Under the pieces are notes generated by a model that saw only the letters and a list, made by a program, of their open reading frames with translations, was not told the origin of the DNA and ran no database searches. From Nitrospirota bacterium (GTDB lineage: Bacteria; Nitrospirota; Thermodesulfovibrionia; Thermodesulfovibrionales; JdFR-85), in assembly GCA_035873375.1 (NCBI GenBank), contig JAYWMQ010000055.1:1-49784 (forward strand): DNA of 49,784 bases. The letters are read 5' to 3'. Made by a program: the position numbers and the translations under genes. Below are positions 17,505 to 25,650 of this stretch, piece by piece; position 1 is the first letter of the stretch; every line of letters starts with the position of its first letter.

Positions 17505-18880
17505 TTATTGCTTGAATGATCCCACGTAGTTTTTACCCCAAAAAACCACATATCTTATTGGTGCAATAAAAGCCTTGCTTTGCATAAGAGCAGTTTCAAA
17601 AAGTCGTGGATAAACGAATGATGAAAAATAGCCTGAAACAGCATAGGAAACTACCGTAGCAATTGCTGCACCTACACCTTCATACTGAGGTATTAAAATA
17701 AAGTTCAGAATTAAATTAATAATTGCTCCAAGTGAGGTAGTAAAAAACGAAAACCTGATCAATCCTTCATTTATCAGATACTGAGTCCTTGCAACTCCGA
17801 GGAAAACAAACAAACAAGCCCAGATATGAATGGCAAATATAGTTTCCGCTCCTGCATAAGCATCACCGTAAAGTATACGTATAATAGCGGGAGCTAAAAA
17901 AAAAACGGAATAGAGAGCCCGTATGCAAGGGTAGCGTTTAAATCATAAAACTTCTGCATGCGCTTTTTATAGATTTGCTCATCAAGTTGTTTGCTTTTTA
18001 CAATTGAAGGAAAGACCGACGATGCAATAGCCATGGGTATAAAATACCAGATTTCAGACAGGCGAACTGCTGCAGCATAGGTTCCCACTGCTTTTTTGCC
18101 AATCATCTCTCCCAGCATAATCTGATCTATTTTCAAATAAACTGCAATGGCCAATCCGGCAAAGATGAGCGGCCATGACTCCTTAACAAGGCTTAGTGCC
18201 ACTGAATATGCCGGCCGCCATTGGGTTAAGCTCTTCCCCTTCTTTTTGAAGAAAAAAAGCAGTCCAATCACTGACAGAATGGTTTGAGCTAAATTAATGA
18301 TAACAAAGGCAAGGAGCGATGCACGCTTAAGTATAAGGACAACCTTGGCAACAGAGGTAAGGATAAAAGAGGAATTTTGAGAAAGGACGGTATATTTGGA
18401 AGCAACACGGGATCTGAACCACAGGTCAATTGTGTTAAACGACTGCACGACCAAGCCAAGTCCAAGAATGGCAATCACCAAACGTGTAAGAGTATCCTCG
18501 GGCTTCAGCATGGCAGAGACACTAACCACAACGGCAAGTGCAAAAACCCCACCAGTCAGCTTAAGAAGGAAAGCACTCCCCAGGATTTCGTTCTGACGTT
18601 CCGGGTGTTTGACAAGCTCCCTAACCACTATATTGTCCAGCCCTAATGTAGACAGGACTGAAAATAGTCCCACAAAGGCTATTGCGTAATTCAGAATTCC
18701 ATACTGCTCAGGACCAAGGTAACGGGCTACCCACACGCCAACAAACAGTCCCACACCCATACGCAAAATCCTGTCGGCAAAGAGCCAACCGGCGTTAGTA
18801 ATAACTTTTTGCAGGTTGAGCCGCTTGTCTAACCTTGTGCGAATAAAGGCCGGGAGGAATTTAATCCATGTTTGATTCAT
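17505..18880 (-). pseudogene. wzx: Wzx-type flippase interrupted at a T10 tract
   Basis: Two minus-strand pieces together make a complete polysaccharide flippase of the MATE/MOP superfamily. The first 328 residues (NAGWLFADRILRMGVGLFVG, RYLGPEQYGILNYAIAFVGL, many membrane helices) end SIPFFF and TAG at 17894. From the same place another frame continues LAPAIIRILYGDAYAGAETI and into FVFLGVARTQYLINEGLIRF, the expected C-terminal third, ending at 17505. The coding strand carries ten T in a row at the break; one more T would give a 458-residue protein of normal length. Wzx moves undecaprenyl-linked repeat units across the inner membrane. The lesion may be mutation, a phase-variable state, transcriptional slippage or a homopolymer sequencing error. 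Confidence 0.85.
17896..17905. repeat. A10/T10 homopolymer inside wzx
   Basis: Ten A on the plus strand (ten T in the coding direction) sit exactly where the wzx reading frame breaks. This is the longest single-base run seen in any coding region of the window. Confidence 0.95.
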
Positions 18881-18891
18881 GTTTGATTCAT
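18870..18891 (-). repeat. 11-bp duplication spanning the wzx start codon
   Basis: Read on the minus strand, ATGAATCAAAC occurs twice back to back and is followed by ATGG. The second ATG (18878-18880) is the start of wzx (MNQTWIKF). The first ATG gives MNQT and then a stop whose TGA overlaps the next start. No Shine-Dalgarno sequence precedes either; the upstream side is the GCTNNCAR array. Confidence 0.8.
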
Positions 18892-18900
18892 GTTTATCAA

Positions 18901-19188
18901 GCTAACAGGCTAACAGGCTAACAGGCTAACAGGCTAACAGGCTAACAGGCTAACAGGCTAACAGGCTATCAAGCTAACAGGCTAACAGGCTATCAAGCTA
19001 TCAAGCTATCAAGCTATCAAGCTAACAGGCTATCAAGCTATCAAGCTATCAAGCTATCAAGCTATCAGGCTAACAAGCTATCAAGCTATCAGGCTATCAA
19101 GCTATCAAGCTATCAAGCTATCAAGCTATCAAGCTAACAGGCTAACAGGCTAACAGGCTAACAGGCTATCAAGCTAACAGGCTAACAG
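18901..19188. repeat. 36-unit GCTNNCAR tandem array with two main words
   Basis: Exactly 36 units of 8 bp with no insertion or deletion. By eye 17 units are GCTAACAG, 16 are GCTATCAA, 2 are GCTATCAG and 1 is GCTAACAA, so positions 5 and 8 vary almost in lockstep. The left end is a run of eight GCTAACAG, the middle is mostly GCTATCAA, and the right end returns to GCTAACAG. It fills the space between the 3' end of the four-helix-bundle gene and the wzx start, so it forms the wzx 5' leader or upstream region. There are no spacers and no palindromic repeats, so it is not a CRISPR. Confidence 0.97.
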
Positions 19189-19189
19189 G

Positions 19190-19540
19190 CTAAAGTGCCA
19201 ACTTTTTGTAAAACTTCCAGAGTAATTTCCCCACTTCACTACGTATGGCCTCAATCCCTTCGTATTCTTTTTCCGAAACGTATCCAAGTCTCCTTGAAAA
19301 ATCAAGCAGATATTCTGTTTCTGCCATTGAACCGATTGCAATGCTCACAAATCTTGCAAGCTCTTTATCACCCTTTCTGGCATATCCCTCTACAATATTG
19401 GTTGGGATTGAAAGGGCTGCCCTTCTTAACTGAGAAGTAATGCCGTAGATTTCGTCTTTTGGAAACTTCTTTGTTACTTTATACACTTCAATAGCAAGCT
19501 TATCAGAGGTTTGCCATACGATTAATTCCTTGTAGTTCAT
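19190..19540 (-). CDS. Four helix bundle protein (23S rRNA intervening-sequence / Avd-like family)
   Basis: A 116-residue protein matching the TIGR02436 family end to end: MNYKELIVWQTSDKLAIEVY at the start, FPKDEIYGITSQLRRAALSI in the middle, then PTNIVEGYARKGDKELARFV, and a C-terminal helix ending LLWKFYKKLAL. It is all-helical with basic surfaces. The family includes proteins encoded in 23S rRNA intervening sequences and is structurally related to Avd of diversity-generating retroelements; its cellular role is not established. The ATG at 19538-19540 was chosen because the ten codons before it are repeat-derived. No ribosome-binding site is obvious. Its stop codon is formed by the first bases of the 8-bp array, and another word array lies 13 nt upstream. 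Confidence 0.92.
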   Translation of the reverse strand: MNYKELIVWQTSDKLAIEVYKVTKKFPKDEIYGITSQLRRAALSIPTNIVEGYARKGDKELARFVSIAIGSMAETEYLLDFSRRLGYVSEKEYEGIEAIRSEVGKLLWKFYKKLAL

Positions 19541-19553
19541 GTGTTTTTTAACA

Positions 19554-19619
19554 GGCTGGCAAGCTTGCAAGCGAGCAGGCTATTAAGGCTATCACGGCTG
19601 GTAAGCTAACTGGCTAACA
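19554..19619. repeat. Degenerate GCTNNCA word array upstream of four-helix-bundle gene
   Basis: Consecutive 8-mers GGCTGGCA, AGCTTGCA, AGCGAGCA, then more drifted words to GGCTAACA. The first 28 bp match the array at 36624-36651 at 27 of 28 positions, so the order of words is shared between two distant sites. Confidence 0.85.
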
Positions 19620-19660
19620 CGGACCTATTTCTCGTTTCCTTAGAGAAGTCTTTATTGAAA

Positions 19661-19882
19661 TCATTTATAGTTCTGCAACCAATCAAGGTTGTTCTTTATC
19701 TCATCCCTTTGTCTTACATTAAGAAAACTTGTTATCCTCCTGATTAATTCCTTTAAAAGAAGATAATCTGTTACAACCATTCCACTGTGTGATATACCTT
19801 TTGCATTGTACCCTTTACTCCTTAAAGCAACTGCTATGCGGTCCGAGAGATCTTCATCTATATAGAGCTTTATTTTCTCCAA
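19661..19882 (-). CDS. DUF5615 (PIN-like) toxin, internally shortened
   Basis: A 73-residue protein. The N-terminus KIKLYIDEDLSDRIAVALRS followed by KGYNA is the first strand and helix of DUF5615 PIN-like proteins, with the acidic D-E-D of the putative nuclease site. The C-terminus (HSGMVVTDYLLLKELIRRIT) matches the distal part of the family. The central segment that usually follows, with the second and third acidic positions, is missing, and the protein is about 35 residues shorter than usual. It overlaps the DUF433 antitoxin gene by 13 nt, the common antitoxin-toxin order. It is probably an inactivated toxin. Confidence 0.7.
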   Translation of the reverse strand: MEKIKLYIDEDLSDRIAVALRSKGYNAKGISHSGMVVTDYLLLKELIRRITSFLNVRQRDEIKNNLDWLQNYK

Positions 19883-20168
19883 GTCTCGCCTTCTGTCTTC
19901 TTAAACCAGTACTCTTCCCTGTTCTCTTCGATTATTCTGTCAATCTCTTCTTTATGGTCATAATAGTAAGAAAGGGCATCATAAACCTGAGCATGCGTAA
20001 TGTGAGGATACATGGCTACTATCTCATCCACTGAATGTCCCGCTCTGTCCATTTCAACAATAAGACTAACACTAACCCTTGTCCCTTCAATTACAGGGTC
20101 TCCTCCACATACATTTTTTTTCTGCTAATATATAGATGTGGCTTTGACTTCTTAACTGCAAATCCCAT
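19870..20168 (-). pseudogene. DUF433 antitoxin with a frameshift at an A8 run
   Basis: The intact 3' part reads GGDPVIEGTRVSVSLIVEMD followed by EIVAMYPHITHAQVYDALSY, the standard DUF433 core (G-x-P-V-I-x-G-T-R and the P-x-L/I-T helix). DUF433 proteins are winged-helix-like antitoxins paired with DUF5615. Upstream of CGGDP the frame meets a TAG. A different frame gives a good start, MGFAVKKSKPHLYISRKK, from the ATG at 20166-20168 with GGGGG just before it. The two join at a run of eight A (20114-20121 on the plus strand); one extra A would give a 99-residue protein. Confidence 0.75.
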
Positions 20169-20215
20169 ACTTACCCCCGTATTATCTTTATAATCAAATT
20201 ATAGCATATATGTTT

Positions 20216-20255
20216 GGCTGACAAGCTAACAGGCTGGCAGGCTTGCAAGCTGGTA
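20216..20255. repeat. Five-word GCTNNCA array
   Basis: GGCTGACA, AGCTAACA, GGCTGGCA, GGCTTGCA and AGCTGGTA follow each other without gaps. The array closes the toxin-antitoxin islet on its 5' side. Confidence 0.85.
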
Positions 20256-20491
20256 AAAAGGACAGGCTACCGCCGTTCCTACGCCATGGGTAGGACTGAA
20301 AGTGGTGGATTGTGTGGCTCCTTTCAGAGCTGGAACCGTTGTTTATAGGCATGATCGAGAAGCCTGACCTGCAATACTTGATCTTGCTGGAGTTACTCAA
20401 ATTGGTTGTGGTCAGGAAGGGTACGTCTTGAACCCTTTGTGTTTAGACACATAAATTATAAAACTTGTCTCCTTATGGTGTCAAGGGAACA
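20256..20491. other. Gap without a supported gene; holds a 32-bp repeat shared with 31428
   Basis: No recognisable gene on either strand. The plus strand has a short open segment with GMIEKPDLQYLILLELLKLV that I cannot assign. At 20453-20484 lies AAATTATAAAACTTGTC plus 15 more bases, matching 31428-31459 at 29 of 32 positions; both copies sit directly left of a tandem word array. This could be the end of a small mobile element, but no partner end was found. Confidence 0.45.
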
Positions 20492-20564
20492 GGCTAACAA
20501 GCTGGCAGGCTATCAGGCTGGCAGGCTGACAAGGGAACAGGCTGGCTAACTGGCTGGCTGGCCA
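20492..20564. repeat. GCTNNCA array running into the 3' end of fcl
   Basis: Words GGCTAACA, AGCTGGCA, GGCTATCA, GGCTGGCA, GGCTGACA and AGGGAACA, then shorter GGCT repeats. The last six codons and stop of fcl (TGQPAS, TAG at 20546-20548) are translated from this array. Confidence 0.85.
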
Positions 20565-21526
20565 GTTACGTGAGTACGATACCAATCATAGGTCTGCTTG
20601 ATCCCCTGCTTCAGGGTTATTTGGGGGTTCCAGCCGAGTGATTTCAGTTTGGTCACATCAAGAAGCTTCCGTGGGGTGCCATCAGGTCTGGTTGTATCCC
20701 AGGTTATACCGCCCTTGAACCCCACGGTCTCCTTTATTATCTCTGCAAGCTCTTTTATCGTTATGTCTTTACCTGTGCCAATGTTGATCAGAGCAGGGTC
20801 AATGCCTGGCTTTATGTCATAGTTTTCCATAATAAAGAGGCAGGCATCTGCAAGGTCATCGACATGCAGGAATTCACGGCGGGGTGAGCCTGTGCCCCAG
20901 AGAACGACTGGTTGGAGGTTAGAGGCTGGAGGGGTGGGTTCAATGGATTTGGCTTCGTGGAATTTTCTTATCATCGCAGGAAGGACATGAGAGGTCTCAA
21001 GGTCAAAGTTGTCATTAGGGCCGTAGAGGTTTGTGGGCATCACTGATATAAAATTGGTTCCATACTGCCTGTTATATGCCTGGCACATCTTTATGCCGGC
21101 AATCTTTGCAACTGCATAGGGCTCGTTTGTGGGCTCAAGCACACCTGTCAAGAGATATTCTTCTTTCATTGGCTGGGGAGCAAATTTTGGGTATATACAG
21201 GAGCTCCCGAGAAAGACAAGTTTTTTAACACCGCTCAGGTATGCAGCATGCAGCATACAGGTCTGGATCATAAGGTTGGTATAAATAAATTCAGCCGGGT
21301 ATGTATTATTTGCTATGATACCACCGACCTTTGCTGCTGCAAGAAATACATACTCGGGCCGTTCTTTTTTAAAAAACTCCTCGACTTCAGCCTGTCTGGC
21401 AAGATCAAGTTCAGAGTGAGTGCGGGTGATTATGTCCGTGTATCCTTCGGATTGAAGCCTCCGCACGATAGCAGAGCCGACAAGGCCGCGATGACCGGCA
21501 ACATAAATTCTGGAGGATTTAAGCAT
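20546..21526 (-). CDS. fcl: GDP-L-fucose synthase
   Basis: A 326-residue cytosolic short-chain dehydrogenase/reductase that epimerises and reduces GDP-4-keto-6-deoxymannose to GDP-L-fucose with NADPH. Signatures: [16 protein letters not shown] near 9-24 (G-x-x-G-x-x-G cofactor loop), [20 protein letters not shown] near 106-125 with the catalytic serine region, and [11 protein letters not shown] near 133 with the Y-x3-K pair. It starts 2 nt downstream of the gmd stop, as expected for the consecutive reactions. The extreme C-terminus is made of intergenic repeat words, so the original stop has probably been replaced without harming the enzyme. Confidence 0.95.
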   Translation of the reverse strand: MLKSSRIYVAGHRGLVGSAIVRRLQSEGYTDIITRTHSELDLARQAEVEEFFKKERPEYVFLAAAKVGGIIANNTYPAEFIYTNLMIQTCMLHAAYLSGVKKLVFLGSSCIYPKFAPQPMKEEYLLTGVLEPTNEPYAVAKIAGIKMCQAYNRQYGTNFISVMPTNLYGPNDNFDLETSHVLPAMIRKFHEAKSIEPTPPASNLQPVVLWGTGSPRREFLHVDDLADACLFIMENYDIKPGIDPALINIGTGKDITIKELAEIIKETVGFKGGITWDTTRPDGTPRKLLDVTKLKSLGWNPQITLKQGIKQTYDWYRTHVTGQPAS

Positions 21527-21528
21527 CC

Positions 21529-22710
21529 TTAACCTACCGTCTGTATATTTTTTGTCCAGTTTATGCCTTTCTCTTTCAGAACCTTTTTCCCGTCAAAGGA
21601 GAGGTCCACGCCTGCCAATTCCATATCAGATTCCACCATTATCTTCACAAGTTCTTTAAATGTTACCCTGGGTTCCCAGCCAAGCGCTTCCCTTGCCTTT
21701 GATACATCGGCAAGCAGGTATTCTACCTCTGTGGGACGGAAGTATTTTGGGTCAATCTCAAGAAGAACATCTCCGATGTTGACAGAGGTCAGATTTTGGA
21801 GATCAGGGGAGAGGGAACAAACAACACCTTTTTCATCAACTCCTTCACCCTCCCACCCTATCTCTATACCCGCATATCTGAAGGCAAGCTCCACAAAATC
21901 TCTTACTGAATGACTCTCGCCCGTACCAATCACATAGTCGGCAGGTTTGTCCTGCTGGAGCATCAGCCACTGGCATACCACATATTCAGGTGCAAAGCCC
22001 CAGTCCCTTCTGGCTTCGAGGTTTCCAAGATAGAGTTTATTCTGTTTTCCGGCTATTATACCTGCAACTGCCCTCGTAATTTTTCTTGTTACAAAGGTCT
22101 CACCCCTGCGGGGCGATTCATGATTAAATAGTATGCCGTTACATGCAAACATGTTATAGCCTTCTCTATAGTTAACAGTCATCCAGTAGGCATAGACTTT
22201 TGCAGCAGCATAAGGGCTTCTTGGATAAAAAGGTGTTTTCTCGTTCTGTGGCGGTGTAGATGCGCCAAACATCTCTGAAGAGGACGCCTGATAGAATTTT
22301 GTCTTTATCCCGCTCCTCCTGATTGCCTCAAGAAGCCTTGTTGTGCCCAAACCTGTTATATCTCCTGAAAATTCGGGCATGTCAAAACTTACACGCACAT
22401 GGCTTTGAGCGCCAAGGTGATAGACCTCGTCAGGCCTGATATTATAAATAAGATGTGTCAGTTGACCGGAGTCTGCAAGGTCTCCGTAGTGGAGAAAGAG
22501 CCTCGCACCCGAAATATGGGGGTCTACATAAATGTGATCGATCCTTCCTGTATTAAATGTGCTTGCCCTGCGGATAAGACCATGAACCTCATAGCCCTTT
22601 GACAGGAGAAATTCCGTCAGGTATGAACCATCCTGACCTGTAATACCTGTGATAAGGGCCTTGCGGCCTGCATGTGGCAGGTCCTTTCTTTTTAATTCCG
22701 CTGCTTCCAT
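21529..22710 (-). CDS. gmd: GDP-mannose 4,6-dehydratase
   Basis: A 393-residue extended SDR enzyme that converts GDP-D-mannose to GDP-4-keto-6-deoxy-D-mannose. It has [20 protein letters not shown] near 19-38, the NADP-specific [24 protein letters not shown] near 141, and [16 protein letters not shown] near 155-170 with the catalytic Y-x3-K, then [16 protein letters not shown]. Longer in-frame starts exist up to 22809, but the ATG at 22708-22710 was chosen because AGGAGGG lies 10-11 nt before it and the region upstream has no family similarity. The short tail before the Rossmann fold ([16 protein letters not shown]) is slightly longer than usual. Confidence 0.93.
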   Translation of the reverse strand: MEAAELKRKDLPHAGRKALITGITGQDGSYLTEFLLSKGYEVHGLIRRASTFNTGRIDHIYVDPHISGARLFLHYGDLADSGQLTHLIYNIRPDEVYHLGAQSHVRVSFDMPEFSGDITGLGTTRLLEAIRRSGIKTKFYQASSSEMFGASTPPQNEKTPFYPRSPYAAAKVYAYWMTVNYREGYNMFACNGILFNHESPRRGETFVTRKITRAVAGIIAGKQNKLYLGNLEARRDWGFAPEYVVCQWLMLQQDKPADYVIGTGESHSVRDFVELAFRYAGIEIGWEGEGVDEKGVVCSLSPDLQNLTSVNIGDVLLEIDPKYFRPTEVEYLLADVSKAREALGWEPRVTFKELVKIMVESDMELAGVDLSFDGKKVLKEKGINWTKNIQTVG

Positions 22711-22774
22711 GAGTTCAAATCCCTCCTTCTTTAAATTCAAACAGTAAGCCATTACTGCAACAACATTCAGCTCT

Positions 22775-24205
22775 TTATTCCCTCTCGTCCCTTCCGTACA
22801 GATCATCAAATCTCACAATATCGTCCTCTTCAACGTACTCGCCATTCTGGACCTCTATTATCTCTATCGGCACCTTACCGGGATTTTCAAGTCTGTGGAG
22901 GGTGGATTTCGGCACATAGGCTGACTCGTTTTCATGAATAAACCTTTCCCCCTCACCGATTGTCACCTTTGCAGTGCCCCTCACCACCACCCAGTGCTCG
23001 GACCTGTGATAATGCATCTGCAGGCTCAGCCTTGCGCCGGGATTGACCTCTATCCTCTTAATCTTGTACCTCCGTCCTTCTTCAAGCACTGTATAACTGC
23101 CCCAGGGCCTGTATACACTGGTATGCTCCATAACCTCCCGCCTGCCCAGCGCCCTGAGGCTCTCAACCACTTCCTTCACTTTCTGGGTCTGATCCTTTGT
23201 TGTGATAAGCATGGCATCGTCAGTCTCTATAACCACAACACCCTCAAGGCCTATAGTTGCGATAAGCCTTCTGTTGCCTATTACAAAAGAATCCCGTGTA
23301 TCAATGGAAAGAACGTCTCCTATCTTTATATTCCCGTCCTTGTCCCTCTCAAATGCCTCGTACATGGACTCAAAACAACCGACATCGTTCCAGTAAAGAT
23401 CAACGGGCATTACAGCCACTTTTCCCGACTTCTCCATAACGGCATAATCAATGGATATATCCGGCATCTCCTTAAAGTGTAAAAGGGCAGCGTCAAACCC
23501 CTCACCGAGCCTCTGGTAAATATCAGGGCTCCATTGTCTTAACTCATCAAGGATAGTACCAATGGTAAAGACAAATATCCCTGCATTCCAGAAGTGTTTG
23601 CCCTCAGAGAAATAGCGCCCGGCAGTCTCCCTGTCTGGTTTTTCAGTGAATTCTCCCACTGAGAAACAGCTGTTTTCCGGCAGGGTTGAGGGTTGTCCGG
23701 TTTCCAGGCTGACCGGCTTGCCGGCTTTAATATATCCGTATCCGGTCTCAGGCCTTGTGGGTTTTATTCCAAGGGTCACCAGAAGGCCTGTCTCCGCAAC
23801 CTCAGCAGCCATATTCAGACAGGCCCTAAAGTCATCTTCAGGCCTTATAATATGGTCCGAGGGGAGGACTACCATTACCTCATCCATCCCGCATCCGAGT
23901 TTTTCCATACAGTAGATGGCTGAAAGACCTATAGCCGGAGCGGTATTCCTGCCAACAGGCTCAAGAATAAGGTTATTGCCGGGACTTCCCTCTATTGAAT
24001 TAAGGTCGGAAAGCACATGAAACTTGTGTTTTTCATTGGTCACCACCACGAAATCCTCTCCGGACACAAGGGGTGCAAGCCTCTTTACGGTCTGCTGAAG
24101 AAGTGAAAGAGAGCCGTTTATCTTCAGAAACTGCTTTGGATACTCCTTACGGGACAGGGGCCACAGCCTTGTGCCGGAGCCGCCTGCAAGGATTACTGCC
24201 TTCAC
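22775..24205 (-). CDS. manC: Bifunctional mannose-1-phosphate guanylyltransferase / mannose-6-phosphate isomerase
   Basis: A 476-residue type-II enzyme of the AlgA/ManC class that makes GDP-mannose in the cytosol. The N-terminal nucleotidyltransferase domain opens with [20 protein letters not shown] and FLKIN. It continues with [11 protein letters not shown] near 111-121, GYGYIKAG near 153, and EFTEKPD near 181. The C-terminal cupin isomerase domain carries [20 protein letters not shown] near 364-383 and [19 protein letters not shown] near 393-411 with the metal-binding histidines. It is coupled to manB by a 4-nt overlap, and its product feeds gmd directly downstream. Confidence 0.95.
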   Translation of the reverse strand: MKAVILAGGSGTRLWPLSRKEYPKQFLKINGSLSLLQQTVKRLAPLVSGEDFVVVTNEKHKFHVLSDLNSIEGSPGNNLILEPVGRNTAPAIGLSAIYCMEKLGCGMDEVMVVLPSDHIIRPEDDFRACLNMAAEVAETGLLVTLGIKPTRPETGYGYIKAGKPVSLETGQPSTLPENSCFSVGEFTEKPDRETAGRYFSEGKHFWNAGIFVFTIGTILDELRQWSPDIYQRLGEGFDAALLHFKEMPDISIDYAVMEKSGKVAVMPVDLYWNDVGCFESMYEAFERDKDGNIKIGDVLSIDTRDSFVIGNRRLIATIGLEGVVVIETDDAMLITTKDQTQKVKEVVESLRALGRREVMEHTSVYRPWGSYTVLEEGRRYKIKRIEVNPGARLSLQMHYHRSEHWVVVRGTAKVTIGEGERFIHENESAYVPKSTLHRLENPGKVPIEIIEVQNGEYVEEDDIVRFDDLYGRDERE

Positions 24206-25614
24206 ATTACCTCCATTGAATCTTTGAGTTCCTTATCCAGCAGGGCCTTGTAGCTCTTCAGACTCTCCTCATCCTCTGCTTCCACTCTCATGACCACAAC
24301 CGGCTGCGTATTGCTTGCCCTTACAAGCCCCCAACCGCGCTCAAAGACCACTCTTACACCGTCTATGTTATTGAGCTCCTTTATTGGAACCGCCCCATTG
24401 CCGGATGCCATCTGTTCCTGAAACCGTTTCACCACTCTCTGCACCACTGATTTTTTTCTCTCCTCAGGACAATCTATTCTTATCTCCGGGGTATAGTGCA
24501 TCCGCGGGATATCAGAGAGCAGTTCATTCATACCCAATCCCCGTGTTTTCATTATCTCTACAATCCTCATAGTTGTATATACAGCATCATCATAGCCTAA
24601 ATAACCATCTGAAATGAATATATGGCCGCTGAATTCTCCAGCCAGAACGGCGCCCTCCTTTTTCATCTTGTCTTTCACAAGGGAGTGCCCTGTTTTCCAC
24701 ATTATGGGCCTGCCACCGTGCCGCTCTATGTCATCAAACATCACCTGGGAACACTTCACATCACCGACAATAACGGCTCCGGGAATCCTCTTCAGTATAT
24801 CCCTTGACAGCACTATCATAATCTGGTCCCCCCAGATTATATCGCCCGCTGCATCGACAACCCCGATCCTGTCTGCGTCCCCATCATATCCAACGCCTAA
24901 ATCAGCCCCCCAGGTTCTGGTTGTCCTTATCAGGTCTTCAATATACTCTATGATCGTCGGGTCCGGATGATGGTTTGGAAATCTCCCGTCCGGCTCGCAG
25001 TAGAGAGGCTTAACCTCACACCCGGCCGCATCCAGCAGCTCCGGTACTACCAGACCTGCTGTACCATTGCCGGCATCTACAACTACCTTCAAACGCCTGT
25101 ATTTTTTATCTGACAGATAAGAAAACCTGCTGATAATGAACTCTTTATACGCGGAAATAATATCGTATTCTTTTATACTGCCCTTGTGTTGACACTTAGA
25201 CCATTCTTTCTTCAGCAAGATATCCTTCAGCCTCTGAATGGAATCCCCGAAGATAGTCTCTTTGCCGACACTCAGCTTAAAGCCGTTATACTGCGGGGGG
25301 TTATGACTGCCTGTTACCATAACGCCGCCATCAACATCAAGATGAAATATAGAGAAATACTGAAGGGGTGTGGGACAGAGACCGACATCAATAACATCAA
25401 TACCGGAGCTGACCACTCCTTCAATCATGCCACCGGCAAGTTCCTCTGAGCTAATTCTTGCATCTCTGCCTATGGTTACACATTTAGCCTCCGGATTTAG
25501 CCTCCTGAGATATGAACCAAATGCCCTGCCGAGAGAAAAGGCAAACTTTACCGTAAGGTCCCTCCCGGCAACCCCCCTTATATCGTATTCCCTGAATATC
25601 TTCTCGTTCATCAA
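24202..25614 (-). CDS. manB: Phosphomannomutase / phosphoglucomutase
   Basis: A 470-residue alpha-D-phosphohexomutase of the AlgC/ManB type, converting mannose-6-P to mannose-1-P for manC (and usually glucose phosphates as well). Signatures: EYDIRGVAGRDLTVKFA near 8-24, the phosphoserine loop VMVTGSHNPPQYNGFK near 98-113, the metal site GYDGDADRIGVVD near 239-251, and the sugar-binding AGEFSGHIF near 319-327, where the usual E-x-S-G-H is present. The C-terminal phosphate-binding RASNTQPVVVMRVEA is intact. It lies between wzi and manC in the precursor half of the locus. Confidence 0.93.
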   Translation of the reverse strand: MMNEKIFREYDIRGVAGRDLTVKFAFSLGRAFGSYLRRLNPEAKCVTIGRDARISSEELAGGMIEGVVSSGIDVIDVGLCPTPLQYFSIFHLDVDGGVMVTGSHNPPQYNGFKLSVGKETIFGDSIQRLKDILLKKEWSKCQHKGSIKEYDIISAYKEFIISRFSYLSDKKYRRLKVVVDAGNGTAGLVVPELLDAAGCEVKPLYCEPDGRFPNHHPDPTIIEYIEDLIRTTRTWGADLGVGYDGDADRIGVVDAAGDIIWGDQIMIVLSRDILKRIPGAVIVGDVKCSQVMFDDIERHGGRPIMWKTGHSLVKDKMKKEGAVLAGEFSGHIFISDGYLGYDDAVYTTMRIVEIMKTRGLGMNELLSDIPRMHYTPEIRIDCPEERKKSVVQRVVKRFQEQMASGNGAVPIKELNNIDGVRVVFERGWGLVRASNTQPVVVMRVEAEDEESLKSYKALLDKELKDSMEVM

Positions 25615-25650
25615 CTATATTATAACCTGAGTTGAGGGATTCAAATCTCT

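Noticed and set aside
18901-19188. CRISPR array
   Set aside because: Units are only 8 bp, contiguous, with no spacers, and no cas genes are present.
20194-20400. Minus-strand open frame of 68 codons between the toxin-antitoxin pair and fcl
   Set aside because: Its second half is translated from GCTNNCA words (LPACKPASLLACQ) and the rest resembles no family; no ribosome-binding site.
18900-20570. Diversity-generating retroelement (because of the Avd-like four-helix-bundle protein)
   Set aside because: No reverse transcriptase, no template/variable repeat pair and no A-specific substitution pattern could be seen in the window.
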